Origin: Bacteroidales bacterium
Lineage (GTDB): Bacteria; Bacteroidota; Bacteroidia; Bacteroidales; UBA12077
DNA: 41,794 nucleotides
NCBI GenBank assembly: GCA_003446015.1
Contig: DMBU01000077.1
Location: forward strand, 1-41,794
Reading direction: 5' to 3'
The notes beneath the pieces are model-generated. The model saw only the letters and a list, made by a program, of their open reading frames with translations, was not told where the DNA came from and searched no databases. The position numbers and the translations under genes were made by a program. Below, piece after piece: positions 8,111 to 16,605 of the stretch. Positions within the stretch are counted from its first letter, which is position 1. Each line of letters starts with the position of its first letter.

Positions 8111-8126
8111 ACTTTTATCTTTAAGA

Positions 8127-9038
8127 TTATCCTTTGAAGAAGATAGCCTTCATGATCATACTAGCCATTTTAGGATTTTCTTTTAATCTTCGTGTTGAAT
8201 ATCCGAACCATTGTTTTCCGAAAGGTACATAAACTCTCATTCTGTGACCGTTGTCAATAATTGACTGACGTAAAGCAGGAGTTACACCATACAACATTTG
8301 GAACTCGTATTTTTCTTTTGGAACTTTTAATTCTTCAATCAATTTATATGAACCTTCAACAATTGGTTTGTCGTGCGTTGCAATACCAGGATAAACTCCG
8401 TTTTTTAAACAGAACTCGATATCTTTTAAGAAATTCTCATTTACTACTTCATATTTCTTGTAAGCTATTTCAGCTGGCTCAACATAAATACCTTTACATA
8501 ATCTGTAGTTCAAAGGAGCTTCTTCTGAATGAATGTCCATTAAATCCTGAAGATCTTTGTAAGTTCTTTTCATATAAGCCTGAAAAACTAATCCAACATT
8601 CTTTGGGAACTCTGCTTTTAGCTTACGGAATAATTCAATTTCCATATCAGTACATGGAGAGTCTTCCATATCTACACGAATAAAATTGTTGTATTCAGCA
8701 GCTTTAGCCACAATCTTACGAATGTGCTGGTAACAAACTTCTTTGTCAATTAATAGACCAAACATAGTTGGTTTTACAGAGTAGTTTCCATCGATATTTT
8801 CCTTTTGAACTCGTTCAATTAATTCGATGTATTCTTTTGTATTTGCTTCAGCTTCTTCTAAAGTCTTAATAAATTCGCCTAAGATGTCAATGGTTACCAT
8901 GCAACCCTGAGCATTTAATTCTTTTGAAGCTTTAATAGCATCTTCTACAGTTTCCCCTGCAATGTATGGTTTAGAAAACAACCAAACGAATTTTTTTGGG
9001 AAAAATGGCAACATTGCCGCAATTAGTTTATTAAACAT
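8127..9038 (-). CDS. Proline dehydrogenase
   Basis: A 303-residue FAD-dependent TIM-barrel enzyme oxidising L-proline to pyrroline-5-carboxylate, the first step of proline use. Length fits the stand-alone monofunctional type, not the PutA fusion. Visible features are RVDMEDSPCTD in the barrel core, LCKGIYVEPAEIAYKK, FQMLYGV, and the C-terminal YSTRR motif (residues 280-284), whose two arginines hold the substrate carboxylate in this family. The partner pyrroline-5-carboxylate dehydrogenase is not in the window. The gene is monocistronic: a terminator lies at its 3' end and a 261-base spacer at its 5' end. Confidence 0.93.
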   Translation of the reverse strand: MFNKLIAAMLPFFPKKFVWLFSKPYIAGETVEDAIKASKELNAQGCMVTIDILGEFIKTLEEAEANTKEYIELIERVQKENIDGNYSVKPTMFGLLIDKEVCYQHIRKIVAKAAEYNNFIRVDMEDSPCTDMEIELFRKLKAEFPKNVGLVFQAYMKRTYKDLQDLMDIHSEEAPLNYRLCKGIYVEPAEIAYKKYEVVNENFLKDIEFCLKNGVYPGIATHDKPIVEGSYKLIEELKVPKEKYEFQMLYGVTPALRQSIIDNGHRMRVYVPFGKQWFGYSTRRLKENPKMASMIMKAIFFKG

Positions 9039-9162
9039 ATCTATTGATTATTAGTTATTTAATGGTTTTTATCTATGTATTTACTTATTTAAATACAAGT
9101 GCATAATTAGATATAATTTTTACAAAAAAAAAGGAGAAATATCAGGTTTTTTAAATACAGTT

Positions 9163-9258
9163 CAAATACCAAATTTCAAATACCAAATTCCAAAAAAAAC
9201 ACAAACTTCAAACAAGAAAATTAATCTTATTTGTAATTTGTGTTTTGGTTTTTGTATT
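9163..9258. repeat. AT-rich imperfect stem-loop with a short tandem repeat
   Basis: Two near-identical 14-base units, CAAATACCAAATTT and CAAATACCAAATTC, lie head to tail at 9163-9190. The second starts the left arm of a long imperfect stem (about 9178-9216) whose right arm is 9226-9258 (TTGTGTTTTGG...TTTGTATTT). It lies downstream of the TPM operon and upstream of proline dehydrogenase, both on the minus strand, so it may act as the TPM operon terminator. It resembles the interspersed CAAATTCCAAA-type repeats of this phylum (recalled, not searched). Confidence 0.5.
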
Positions 9259-9299
9259 TTATTATCTAAAATCTAATTACTAATATCTCAGTACTTTAT

Positions 9300-10106
9300 T
9301 TACCAGCTTCCTCCGGCACCTCCGCCACCAAAACTTCCGCCACCAAAGCCACCAAATCCGCCTCCGCCACCAAAGCTTCCTCCTCCTGAAGAGAAGTTGC
9401 CAAAGCTTCCTCCGTGGCTTCTTCCAGAGGAACTCAACATTCCCATAGCTATCCAGAAAGGAATATTATGACCTACTGCATAATGACGGGCACGTCGTGC
9501 ACGTCCCATAATGCTAAATATGATCACAATTAAAAAGATAATAATTACTGGAATTGCTGATCCTGTATTGCTTTGTGTTTTTCGACTATATTCATCAGCA
9601 GTATACTCTCCCCGGGTTAATTCCATAATTCGGTTTGTTGCTTCATCAAGGCCTTTGTAATACTGTCCTTGTTTAAAATATGGAAGTATCTCATTGTTTA
9701 CTATCCTTTTTGTAATAGCATCAGGAACAGCACCTTCAACGCCATATCCGGTTGCAATATATACTTCTCCTTTGGAATTCTGGTATTTAGGTTTTACCAA
9801 TATAAGAATGCCATTATTTTTCCCTTTTTGGCCAATACCCCAATAATCTCCAAGACCAAATGCATATGAAGCTGGATCATATCCATCAAGATCAGAAACA
9901 ATTGCAATTGCAATCTGGGTTGAGGTTTCATAACTGAAATTTACCAGTTTATTTTCTAAAGCCTGAATTTCTGCGTTGGAAAGGAAATCTGTATAATCAT
10001 TTACAATTTTTGGAGGATTTGCTTTTTCAGGAAAATTCTGTGCTATAGCATTTATAGATGGTAAAGATAAAAGTATCAGTACAATATGTTTGATTTTATT
10101 TCGCAT
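9300..10106 (-). CDS. TPM-domain membrane protein with Gly-rich tail (YgcG-like)
   Basis: A 268-residue protein starting at the ATG at 10106: the signal peptide (MRNKIKHIVLILLSLPSINA) begins there, and this start falls just after the previous gene's stop at 10114. It has a signal peptide (1-22), a TPM domain (about 35-165), one membrane helix (about 181-198) and a Gly/Ser/Phe-rich tail of about 40 residues ending in GGAGGSW. Proteins of this shape are anchored in the membrane with the TPM domain outside. Related TPM proteins have been linked to photosystem repair in plants, but bacterial roles are unclear. It ends the lemA-TPM-TPM operon. The domain call is confident; the function is not known. 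Confidence 0.88.
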   Translation of the reverse strand: MRNKIKHIVLILLSLPSINAIAQNFPEKANPPKIVNDYTDFLSNAEIQALENKLVNFSYETSTQIAIAIVSDLDGYDPASYAFGLGDYWGIGQKGKNNGILILVKPKYQNSKGEVYIATGYGVEGAVPDAITKRIVNNEILPYFKQGQYYKGLDEATNRIMELTRGEYTADEYSRKTQSNTGSAIPVIIIFLIVIIFSIMGRARRARHYAVGHNIPFWIAMGMLSSSGRSHGGSFGNFSSGGGSFGGGGGFGGFGGGSFGGGGAGGSW

Positions 10107-10113
10107 AATAATT

Positions 10114-10554
10114 TTATTTATCGTTAAATGATATTTCATCTGAAAGCTCATTAACATCTTGTTTTTGATAAGGGAAATGTTTTTTCAGAGCTTCGCCTGC
10201 CATTTTAATCCCCTTACTTAATCCGGTATCAAATTCACCCTTTTTAAAATGAGATAAAACAGTTTCTTTAATTTCTTCCCAGAAATTGTCAGGCGTAACA
10301 GCATTTATTCCGGCATCACCCAAAATTGCAAATTTCCTGTCGTTAATCGATAGATAAAAGAGAACACCGTTTCGCAATTCGGTTTTATGGATCGCTAGTT
10401 TCTCAAAAATATAAGCAGCACGATCTAATACATCATCCTTACAGTCTGTTTCAATATGTACTCTTATTTCACCCGATGTGTTTAGTTCAGCTACTTTAAC
10501 TGCATCGGTTATATTTTTCTGTTGTTCTTCGTTAAAAAATTCTGAAGGTTTCAT
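10114..10554 (-). CDS. Soluble TPM-domain protein
   Basis: A 146-residue protein that is essentially one TPM domain: TSGEIRVHIETDC near residues 26-38, NGVLFYLSINDRKFAILGDAGIN at about 62-84, and a helical C-terminal half. It has no signal peptide or membrane helix, so unlike its neighbour it should stay in the cytoplasm. It lies 2 bases after lemA and 7 bases before the membrane-bound TPM gene, so the three are one transcript. The lemA-TPM-TPM order recurs in this phylum (recalled). A role in envelope or membrane-protein maintenance is inference only. Confidence 0.85.
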   Translation of the reverse strand: MKPSEFFNEEQQKNITDAVKVAELNTSGEIRVHIETDCKDDVLDRAAYIFEKLAIHKTELRNGVLFYLSINDRKFAILGDAGINAVTPDNFWEEIKETVLSHFKKGEFDTGLSKGIKMAGEALKKHFPYQKQDVNELSDEISFNDK

Positions 10555-10556
10555 AA

Positions 10557-11174
10557 CTAAAATTCTACTTTAGGTGCTTGTTCTGCATTTTCAGAAACTG
10601 CTTCAAACATTTCTCTCTTAGGGAACTCATCTTCTTCACCGAAAATACCTAAAGCCCATTTCCTAAATTTCCCTCTAATATGAAAGTTATATGTTTTTAC
10701 GCTTTCATTATATTTCATCCTGCTCACAGAAATTCTATTTTCAGTACCCTCAAGTTGAGCTTGTAATTCCGAAAAATTTTGATTAGCCTTCAAATCAGGA
10801 TATCGTTCCACAACTACCATTAATTTTGATAACGCAGAACTTAATCCACCTTGTGCTTGTTGGAAAGCTTGCATATTCTCAGGTGTTAAATTACTTGCAT
10901 CAATTGTTGTAGAAGTTGCTTTTGCTCTTGCCTCTATAACACCTGTTAAAGTTTCTTGCTCATGTGCTGCATATCCTTTTACAATATTTACTAAATTTGG
11001 AATAAGATCAGCTCTTCTTTGGTACTGAGTCACAACATCACCCCAACTTTTATCTACATTTTCTTGATAATTAATTGCCTTATCATAAGTGCTATTCATC
11101 CATGATATTGTTTTCATTACTATCAGGAATAATAATCCTAAAACAATTAATATTGTAATTGTGCTTTTTTTCAT
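10557..11174 (-). CDS. lemA: LemA family protein
   Basis: A 205-residue LemA protein: an N-terminal membrane helix (about residues 5-25, KKSTITILIVLGLLFLIVMK), then a long helical bundle with the family words YQRRADLIPNLVNIVKGYAAHE and RYPDLKANQNFSELQAQLEGTENRI. Its start is set at the ATG at 11174; the frame stays open 60 bases upstream, but those residues are not LemA-like. It leads the operon with the two TPM genes. The name comes from an antigen epitope in Listeria; the biochemical role is unknown. Family membership is certain. Confidence 0.93.
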   Translation of the reverse strand: MKKSTITILIVLGLLFLIVMKTISWMNSTYDKAINYQENVDKSWGDVVTQYQRRADLIPNLVNIVKGYAAHEQETLTGVIEARAKATSTTIDASNLTPENMQAFQQAQGGLSSALSKLMVVVERYPDLKANQNFSELQAQLEGTENRISVSRMKYNESVKTYNFHIRGKFRKWALGIFGEEDEFPKREMFEAVSENAEQAPKVEF

Positions 11175-11534
11175 ATTTGTAATTTTTAAAGATTTATGAT
11201 TTAACAAATTTAAGTATATCTCGGGTTGAATCAAATAACATGCTAATCTTATTATTCAGAAAATATGTCATACTTATTTGCCAAAGCATGATTTTTATCT
11301 TTCTTCATGTATACATAATTTGTATTTTTGACATTGTTTTAAGTATAAAAATAAATTGATGATGATTTTAAATCAATCCAAGCCTTTTTTAGCTGATAAC
11401 CGAATGAGAATTCGGTATCCTTAGAATACAAGACCTAACAGGTTTTAAAAACCTGTTAGGTCTCCCAATAGAAGCCCGTCGGGTTTCGTTAAGGATTTAA
11501 ATAACGGGATTTTAAAATCAATAAATAAAATATA
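11175..11534. promoter_or_regulatory. Divergent lemA/hutU spacer with three hairpins
   Basis: This 360-base region separates the divergent lemA and hutU genes. A TATTTTTG -7-like word lies at 11323-11330, though no good -33 box is visible. Three hairpins follow in the hutU leader: ACCGAAT/ATTCGGT (11399-11416); a perfect 16-bp stem AGACCTAACAGGTTTT (11431-11446) with its complement (11448-11463); and GAAGCCCG/CGGGTTTC (11471-11487). No long T run follows the big stem. They may be interspersed repeats or a leader-RNA control element. Confidence 0.5.
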
Positions 11535-13541
11535 ATGACAAGAGAAGAATTTCAACAAGTAGTTTTACAAGGAATTCCTAACGAATTACCTTCTCCAAAA
11601 ACATATGATCCGGAAATTAACCATGCTCCTAAACGCAAGGAAATATTAACAATTACGGAAAAGAAATTAGCTATAAAAAATGCCTTACGCTATTTTGATA
11701 AAAAACATCATGAAGTTTTAGCAAAGGAATTTGCAGAAGAATTAGAGAAGTATGGTCGTATTTATATGTATCGTTTCCGTCCTGATTATAAAATCTGGTC
11801 ACGATCGATTGATGATTTCCCTGCAAAATCACGTCAGGCACAAGCCATCATGTTAATGTTAAGTAATAATCTGGATTATGATGTGGCTCAGCACCCTCAT
11901 GAGTTAATTACTTATGGTGGAAATGGTGCCGTATTTCAAAATTGGGCTCAGTATTTATTAAGCATGCAATATTTGGCAGAGATGACCGATGAACAAACAT
12001 TGGTTTTGTATTCAGGTCATCCGATGGGAGTATTTCCATCGCATAAGGATGCTCCAAGGGTTGTTGTAACAAATGGCATGATGATTCCTAATTATTCAAA
12101 ACCAGACGATTGGGAACGATTTAACGCTTTAGGAGTAACTCAGTATGGTCAAATGACTGCTGGTTCGTTTATGTACATTGGTCCACAAGGAATTGTGCAT
12201 GGAACAACCATTACTGTATTAAACGCAAGTAGAAAAATCTCGAAACAGGGTGAAGGACCCGAAGGAAAAATATTTGTTACCTCGGGCCTGGGAGGAATGA
12301 GCGGGGCTCAACCAAAAGCTGGAAATATTGCAGGTGTTGTTAGTATTACTGCTGAAATTAACCCAAAAGCAGCTTATAAACGTCAGGAGCAGGGATGGGT
12401 TGATGAGGTAATTGAAGATGTTGATAAAACTATTGATGCAGCCATAGAATTTAGTAAAAAGAAACAGGCTCATTCAATTGCATATCTTGGAAATATAGTC
12501 GATTTATGGGAACGAATTGCTGAACGTAATATTCATATTCATTTAGGTTCTGACCAAACTTCGTTGCATAATCCATGGGCAGGAGGATATTATCCTGTCG
12601 GATTAGCATATGAAGAATCAAACAAAATGATGGCCGAAAATCCCGATGAATTTAAAAAATATGTTCAGAAATCATTACAAAGACAGATTGCTGCCATTAA
12701 TAAATTGACAGAACAAGGAATGTATTTCTTCGATTATGGGAATGCTTTCTTGTTAGAATCAAGTAGGGCAGGCGCTGACGTAATGAAAGAAGATGGTAGT
12801 TTTAAATATCCATCGTATGTTCAGGATATTATGGGACCAATGTGTTTTGATTTTGGATTTGGACCATTCCGTTGGGTTTGCGCATCTTCAAAACCCGAAG
12901 ATTTGGATTTAACTGATAAAATTGCAATGGATGTTTTGGAAGAGATTGCAAAAACAGCACCGATCGAGATATCACAGCAAATGAAAGACAATATTCGTTG
13001 GATAAGCGAGGCAAAAAAGAATAAATTGGTAGTTGGTTCACAAGCTCGTATTTTATATGCCGATTGTGAAGGACGAACAAAAATTGCAGCAGCATTTAAC
13101 AAAGCAGTAAAAGATGGAAGATTATCAGCACCTGTGGTTTTAGGTCGCGATCATCACGATGTTTCTGGTACCGATTCTCCATTCCGCGAAACTTCAAATA
13201 TTTACGATGGCTCACAATTTACTGCCGATATGGCAATCCAAAACGTAATTGGCGATTCATTCCGTGGTGCAACCTGGGTTTCTATTCATAACGGAGGTGG
13301 AGTAGGATGGGGCGAAGTAATTAATGGTGGTTTTGGAATGGTGTTGGATGGAAGCGAAGATGCCGACCGCAGATTACGAATGATGTTGCATTGGGATGTA
13401 AATAATGGTATTGCCCGAAGAAGCTGGGCAAGAAATAATGGTGCTATGTTTGCTATTAAGAGAGAGATGGAACGCACACCGGATTTGAAAGTTACTGTTC
13501 CAAATATTGCTGATGATGAGTTGATTGATAAATTATTCTAA
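11535..13541 (+). CDS. hutU: Urocanate hydratase (urocanase)
   Basis: A 668-residue NAD+-containing enzyme converting urocanate to imidazolonepropionate, step two of histidine degradation. Signature stretches are YGGNGAVFQNWAQY (127-140), SGLGGMSGAQPKAGN, LHLGSDQTSLHNPWAGGYYP-like sequence (IHLGSDQTSLHNPWAGGYYP here) and MCFDFGFGPFRWVC. It is about 110 residues longer than the well-studied Pseudomonas enzyme (near 560), which matches a longer bacterial branch. The gene is alone: histidase, imidazolonepropionase and the last-step enzyme are not in the window. It is bounded upstream by a hairpin-rich leader and downstream by a hairpin array. Confidence 0.95.
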   Translation: MTREEFQQVVLQGIPNELPSPKTYDPEINHAPKRKEILTITEKKLAIKNALRYFDKKHHEVLAKEFAEELEKYGRIYMYRFRPDYKIWSRSIDDFPAKSRQAQAIMLMLSNNLDYDVAQHPHELITYGGNGAVFQNWAQYLLSMQYLAEMTDEQTLVLYSGHPMGVFPSHKDAPRVVVTNGMMIPNYSKPDDWERFNALGVTQYGQMTAGSFMYIGPQGIVHGTTITVLNASRKISKQGEGPEGKIFVTSGLGGMSGAQPKAGNIAGVVSITAEINPKAAYKRQEQGWVDEVIEDVDKTIDAAIEFSKKKQAHSIAYLGNIVDLWERIAERNIHIHLGSDQTSLHNPWAGGYYPVGLAYEESNKMMAENPDEFKKYVQKSLQRQIAAINKLTEQGMYFFDYGNAFLLESSRAGADVMKEDGSFKYPSYVQDIMGPMCFDFGFGPFRWVCASSKPEDLDLTDKIAMDVLEEIAKTAPIEISQQMKDNIRWISEAKKNKLVVGSQARILYADCEGRTKIAAAFNKAVKDGRLSAPVVLGRDHHDVSGTDSPFRETSNIYDGSQFTADMAIQNVIGDSFRGATWVSIHNGGGVGWGEVINGGFGMVLDGSEDADRRLRMMLHWDVNNGIARRSWARNNGAMFAIKREMERTPDLKVTVPNIADDELIDKLF

Positions 13542-13806
13542 AGTAAAACGGACATTTCTACCTTTGGGACAGGCTTGTCAACTATTGTAAAGTGTATTAA
13601 AAGTAAAACGGACATTCTTATCCGTTTAGGTACTCAGTAGGTAAAAAATGCTTGTTATGTAGCAGTAAAACGACCTTTCACAATCGTTTTCCTCAACAGG
13701 CAAGAATGCCTGTTGTGCAACTTTATTCTTAGAATTTATTGTGAAAAATAAAAACATCAGGCAGGAATGCCTGATGTACATATTAAACGGGCAGAATTGC
13801 CCGTTT
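13541..13806. repeat. Array of five hairpins downstream of hutU
   Basis: Three copies of a GTAAAACG-containing unit start at 13541, 13601 and about 13663, roughly 60 bases apart. Five perfect stems are visible: AAACGGA/TCCGTTT (13606-13627), AAAACGA/TCGTTTT (13667-13690), AACAGGCA/TGCCTGTT (13695-13714), CATCAGGCA/TGCCTGATG (13755-13776) and AAACGGGCA/TGCCCGTTT (13785-13806). The last three share a GGCA-loop-TGCC core with GAA-containing 4-base loops. No CRISPR-like spacing or repeat length is present. The last stem reaches the mlaD stop codon and can terminate both convergent genes. Confidence 0.75.
13785..13806. terminator. Hairpin terminator shared by hutU and the mla operon
   Basis: Perfect 9-bp stem AAACGGGCA/TGCCCGTTT with loop GAAT, the last unit of the hairpin array. 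It touches the mlaD stop codon (13806-13808), so the convergent mla transcript ends in it. On the plus strand it is followed by TTTTACTTTTTATCTTTTTT. Confidence 0.65.
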
Positions 13807-14864
13807 TACTTTTTATCTTTTTTGGAGAATAATCGGATTAACCAGTTACGTTTAACAACACCCGCAGCTTCTTCCAATTCTTTTGCTCCTTTATTTACGT
13901 TTTGAACCGCAATTTCAACACTATCGGCAAAGGCAGTATCATAAATCAGACGAGAGATTAGCCCTTGACCCTCATTAATTTCATTGGTCATTTTTACAAG
14001 ATTGTCAGATAAAATCTTCGTTTTTTCAGTGGTGTAATCCAGATTTTTACCAGCTCTGCTTAGTCCCGAGGTAAATGAAGTATCAGTAAAAATTTCTCCA
14101 AACAGACCCTGACCATTATTAACTTGATCAGTAATTTCAACTAAGTTTTGTGTTGATTTTTGAAGGTTAGCACCAGTCAAAAACAATTGATTTGCAAGAA
14201 CAGTATCCGATAACAACATTCCAATTGTTCCTTTTTCTTTTGATATTTTGTTAGTGATGTCAGCAAAATTATCAGTTAAAACAGCAGTTCTCTCGGCAAT
14301 TTTACTAAGGTTAGCTGCAAAAGTCTCATCAGCAAATATTTTCCCAAAAGCTCCTTCACCACGATTAATTTTATTTGTGATTTCTGCTACATTCTTTGTT
14401 ATTATAGCTGTATTTATACTTGAAGTATTTATTTGTCGAAGAATCTTATCAATCTGAACAACTTCAATGGTTTCTAGAATATCCCTATCTTCAGCAATAT
14501 CAAAATTTGTGGTGCCTGCATAAATGTTAACAATTTTATTCCCCATTAGTCCTTCTGCAGCTATTTCCATTTTGGAGTCTTTTCTAATAAACTGTCTTAC
14601 ATTTTCCTGAACAGATAAGTCAACTCTAACCAAAGAATCGTTAATAATTTCAACTCTGGAAACGGTTCCTATAGTTATTCCGGAGAATCGTACATTATTT
14701 CCAACTTTTAGTCCGCTTATATCTTCAAAGATTCCGCTAATTTGAAAGTTTTTACTAAAGATGTTAATTTGGCTTCCGATATAGTAAATTCCCAGAATAA
14801 AAAACAAAACTCCGATAGCTACAAAAAAACCAAGTCGAATATTATTCTTCCTAACGTCACGCAT
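13806..14864 (-). CDS. MCE/MlaD family lipid-transport protein with internal repeats
   Basis: A 352-residue protein with an N-terminal membrane anchor (about 11-30) and one MCE domain (about 38-118: IFEDISGLKVGNNVRFSGITIG, then AAEGLMGNKIVNI). A long helical tail follows. In MlaD-type proteins, MCE domains assemble into rings that carry phospholipids across the periplasm. The tail holds four similar units beginning near residues 161, 202, 243 and 291, each with the pattern (I/M)T-x3-(I/V)x3-xGx6-DTxxA (for example TNKINRGEGAFGKIFADETFA). These suggest a regular helical extension, perhaps a tube or coiled-coil above the ring. It is the last gene of the permease-ATPase-MlaD operon, 11 bases after the ATPase gene. 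Confidence 0.9.
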   Translation of the reverse strand: MRDVRKNNIRLGFFVAIGVLFFILGIYYIGSQINIFSKNFQISGIFEDISGLKVGNNVRFSGITIGTVSRVEIINDSLVRVDLSVQENVRQFIRKDSKMEIAAEGLMGNKIVNIYAGTTNFDIAEDRDILETIEVVQIDKILRQINTSSINTAIITKNVAEITNKINRGEGAFGKIFADETFAANLSKIAERTAVLTDNFADITNKISKEKGTIGMLLSDTVLANQLFLTGANLQKSTQNLVEITDQVNNGQGLFGEIFTDTSFTSGLSRAGKNLDYTTEKTKILSDNLVKMTNEINEGQGLISRLIYDTAFADSVEIAVQNVNKGAKELEEAAGVVKRNWLIRLFSKKDKK

Positions 14865-14875
14865 AATACTAAGTT

Positions 14876-15661
14876 TTAGTCAATTTTAAAATACGAACTT
14901 ATCCATTCATCATTTGAGTTTCTAAGTTCATCGAAAGTGCCTTCAGCACGAATAACTCCATCGTGCAAAATCAACATCCTGTTTGATGTAATTTTAGCAC
15001 AATTCAGGTCGTGAGAAATAATAATAGATGATGTTTTATATTTCTGTTGTATTTCAACAATTAAGCTGCTAATTTCTCTTGAAGTTAATGTATCCAGCCC
15101 TGTTGTTGGTTCGTCGTAAAGAATTATCTCAGGTTTAAGAATTAAGGTTCTTGCTACACCAATACGTTTTTTCATTCCTCCCGAAAGTTCTGAGGGCATT
15201 TTATCAATGGCATCAACTAAACCAACATTTTCCAACGATTCAAAAATAAGTTTTTCAATCACAGCAGGATCCTGAATCGTTTTATTTCTTCGTAAGGGAA
15301 ATTCAAGATTTTCACGAACAGTCATTGAATCATACAATGCATTTCCCTGGAAAATAAATCCAACTCTTGTGCGCAGTTCGTTTAGTTCATGTGGGTTCAT
15401 TTCTGCAACATCCTGATCAAAAACTTTAAGTAAACCCGAATCAGGGTATATTAAACCAACAATGCATTTTATGAGAACAGATTTTCCTATTCCTGATTTT
15501 CCGAAAATAACTACATTCTCTCCTTTGTGAACATTTAAATTAATATCTTTTAATATGGATTTTCCATTAAAAGATTTTTTTAAATGTTCAATCTGAATAA
15601 CAACTTTCTTTTTTTCAAATGTGTTCGTTACGATTTCTATATTTTCGGTTTGTTCTTTCAT
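14876..15661 (-). CDS. mlaF: ABC transporter ATP-binding protein, MlaF type
   Basis: A 261-residue ATPase of the Mla/MCE lipid transporter. Walker A GKSGIGKS lies at residues 54-61, a Q-loop at FIFQGNALYDSMTV, the signature LSGGMKKRIG near 160, Walker B IILYDEPTTGLD with its catalytic Glu, and an H-loop at IIISHDL. The SGGMKKR signature and ALYDSMTVREN words are typical of MlaF-like ATPases. Its start is directly adjacent to the permease stop, and it is followed 11 bases later by the MCE protein. It would drive phospholipid movement between inner and outer membranes. Confidence 0.93.
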   Translation of the reverse strand: MKEQTENIEIVTNTFEKKKVVIQIEHLKKSFNGKSILKDINLNVHKGENVVIFGKSGIGKSVLIKCIVGLIYPDSGLLKVFDQDVAEMNPHELNELRTRVGFIFQGNALYDSMTVRENLEFPLRRNKTIQDPAVIEKLIFESLENVGLVDAIDKMPSELSGGMKKRIGVARTLILKPEIILYDEPTTGLDTLTSREISSLIVEIQQKYKTSSIIISHDLNCAKITSNRMLILHDGVIRAEGTFDELRNSNDEWISSYFKID

Positions 15662-16504
15662 TTACAAGGTAAACACATGAAAAATTTCTGATAATTGCAC
15701 TGCTATCAAGTCTATTATAAATATGGCCAGTGATGATATTACAACTGCTGAATTAGCTGCTTTACCTACACCTTCGGTTCCATTTTCCGAGAAATATCCT
15801 TTGTAACAACTAATAAGTCCTATGGCAAAACCAAAGAAAAAGGTTTTAATTGTAGCTGGCATGAGATCGTAATAATGTAACGAATCAAAAGCCTGATTAA
15901 TAAATAATGGGAATGCAATGAAGCCATTCAGGTTTACTGCGATATAAGAACCCAGAAATGAAACAGCATCAGAATAAAAGACTAATATTGGAATCATAAA
16001 AGTTGTTGCAATTACACGGCTAACAACTAGATATTTAATTGGGTTTGTACCTGATACTTCCATAGCATCAATTTGCTCAGTAACACGCATTGATCCTAAT
16101 TCGGCACCTATTCCAGAACCAATTTTCCCGGCACAAATCAAGGCTGTAATTACAGGACCTATTTCGCGAACAATAGAAACAGAAACCATTCCCGGCAACC
16201 ACGATTCTGCACCAAACTGAGCCATAACCGGTCTTGATTGAAGAGTAAGAACAAGTCCCATAATAAAGGCCGTAATTCCTATTAATGGTAAGGTACTCAA
16301 TCCAATGTTGTATGATTGCTTAAGCATTTCTCTATGCTCAAAGGGCTGTCGGACTAATTCGCGAAAAAAGTTAAGTGTAAACCGACTTAGTCCTCCAATT
16401 TCATTGAGCAAATTTTCAACATTCTTAAATCTTGCGGGATCAGTTTCGTTTTGATTTGTTTTTGATGTTTTTAATCCAAATATTTTTTTAATATTTAGTT
16501 TCAT
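15662..16504 (-). CDS. mlaE: ABC transporter permease, MlaE family
   Basis: A 280-residue inner-membrane permease with about five or six helices and the MlaE family words TALICAGKIGSGIGAELGSMRVTEQIDAMEV and KYLVVSRVIATTFMIPIL. I start it at the ATG at 16504; an earlier in-frame ATG at 16531 adds nine residues without further similarity to the family. It leads the mlaE-mlaF-mlaD set, with the ATPase directly adjacent and the MCE protein after that. Together they make an inner-membrane lipid transporter for outer-membrane phospholipid homeostasis. MlaB and MlaC counterparts are not in the window. Confidence 0.92.
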   Translation of the reverse strand: MKLNIKKIFGLKTSKTNQNETDPARFKNVENLLNEIGGLSRFTLNFFRELVRQPFEHREMLKQSYNIGLSTLPLIGITAFIMGLVLTLQSRPVMAQFGAESWLPGMVSVSIVREIGPVITALICAGKIGSGIGAELGSMRVTEQIDAMEVSGTNPIKYLVVSRVIATTFMIPILVFYSDAVSFLGSYIAVNLNGFIAFPLFINQAFDSLHYYDLMPATIKTFFFGFAIGLISCYKGYFSENGTEGVGKAANSAVVISSLAIFIIDLIAVQLSEIFHVFTL

Positions 16505-16605
16505 TTTTAGTAGCTTTAATAAGCATTTCAAAAATGTAAGTTACAAATTATTAAGGTATCTTAAGTGATTTTAAAATAAAATTTTAAAGAAGTTTCGATT
16601 AATTG

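Noticed and set aside
11535..13541. A complete histidine-utilisation operon.
   Set aside because: Only urocanate hydratase is present; neighbours are lemA/TPM and mla genes on the other strand.
13541..13806. Possible CRISPR array after hutU.
   Set aside because: Repeats are short, unequal and palindromic, only three units recur at about 60 bases, and no cas genes are in the window.
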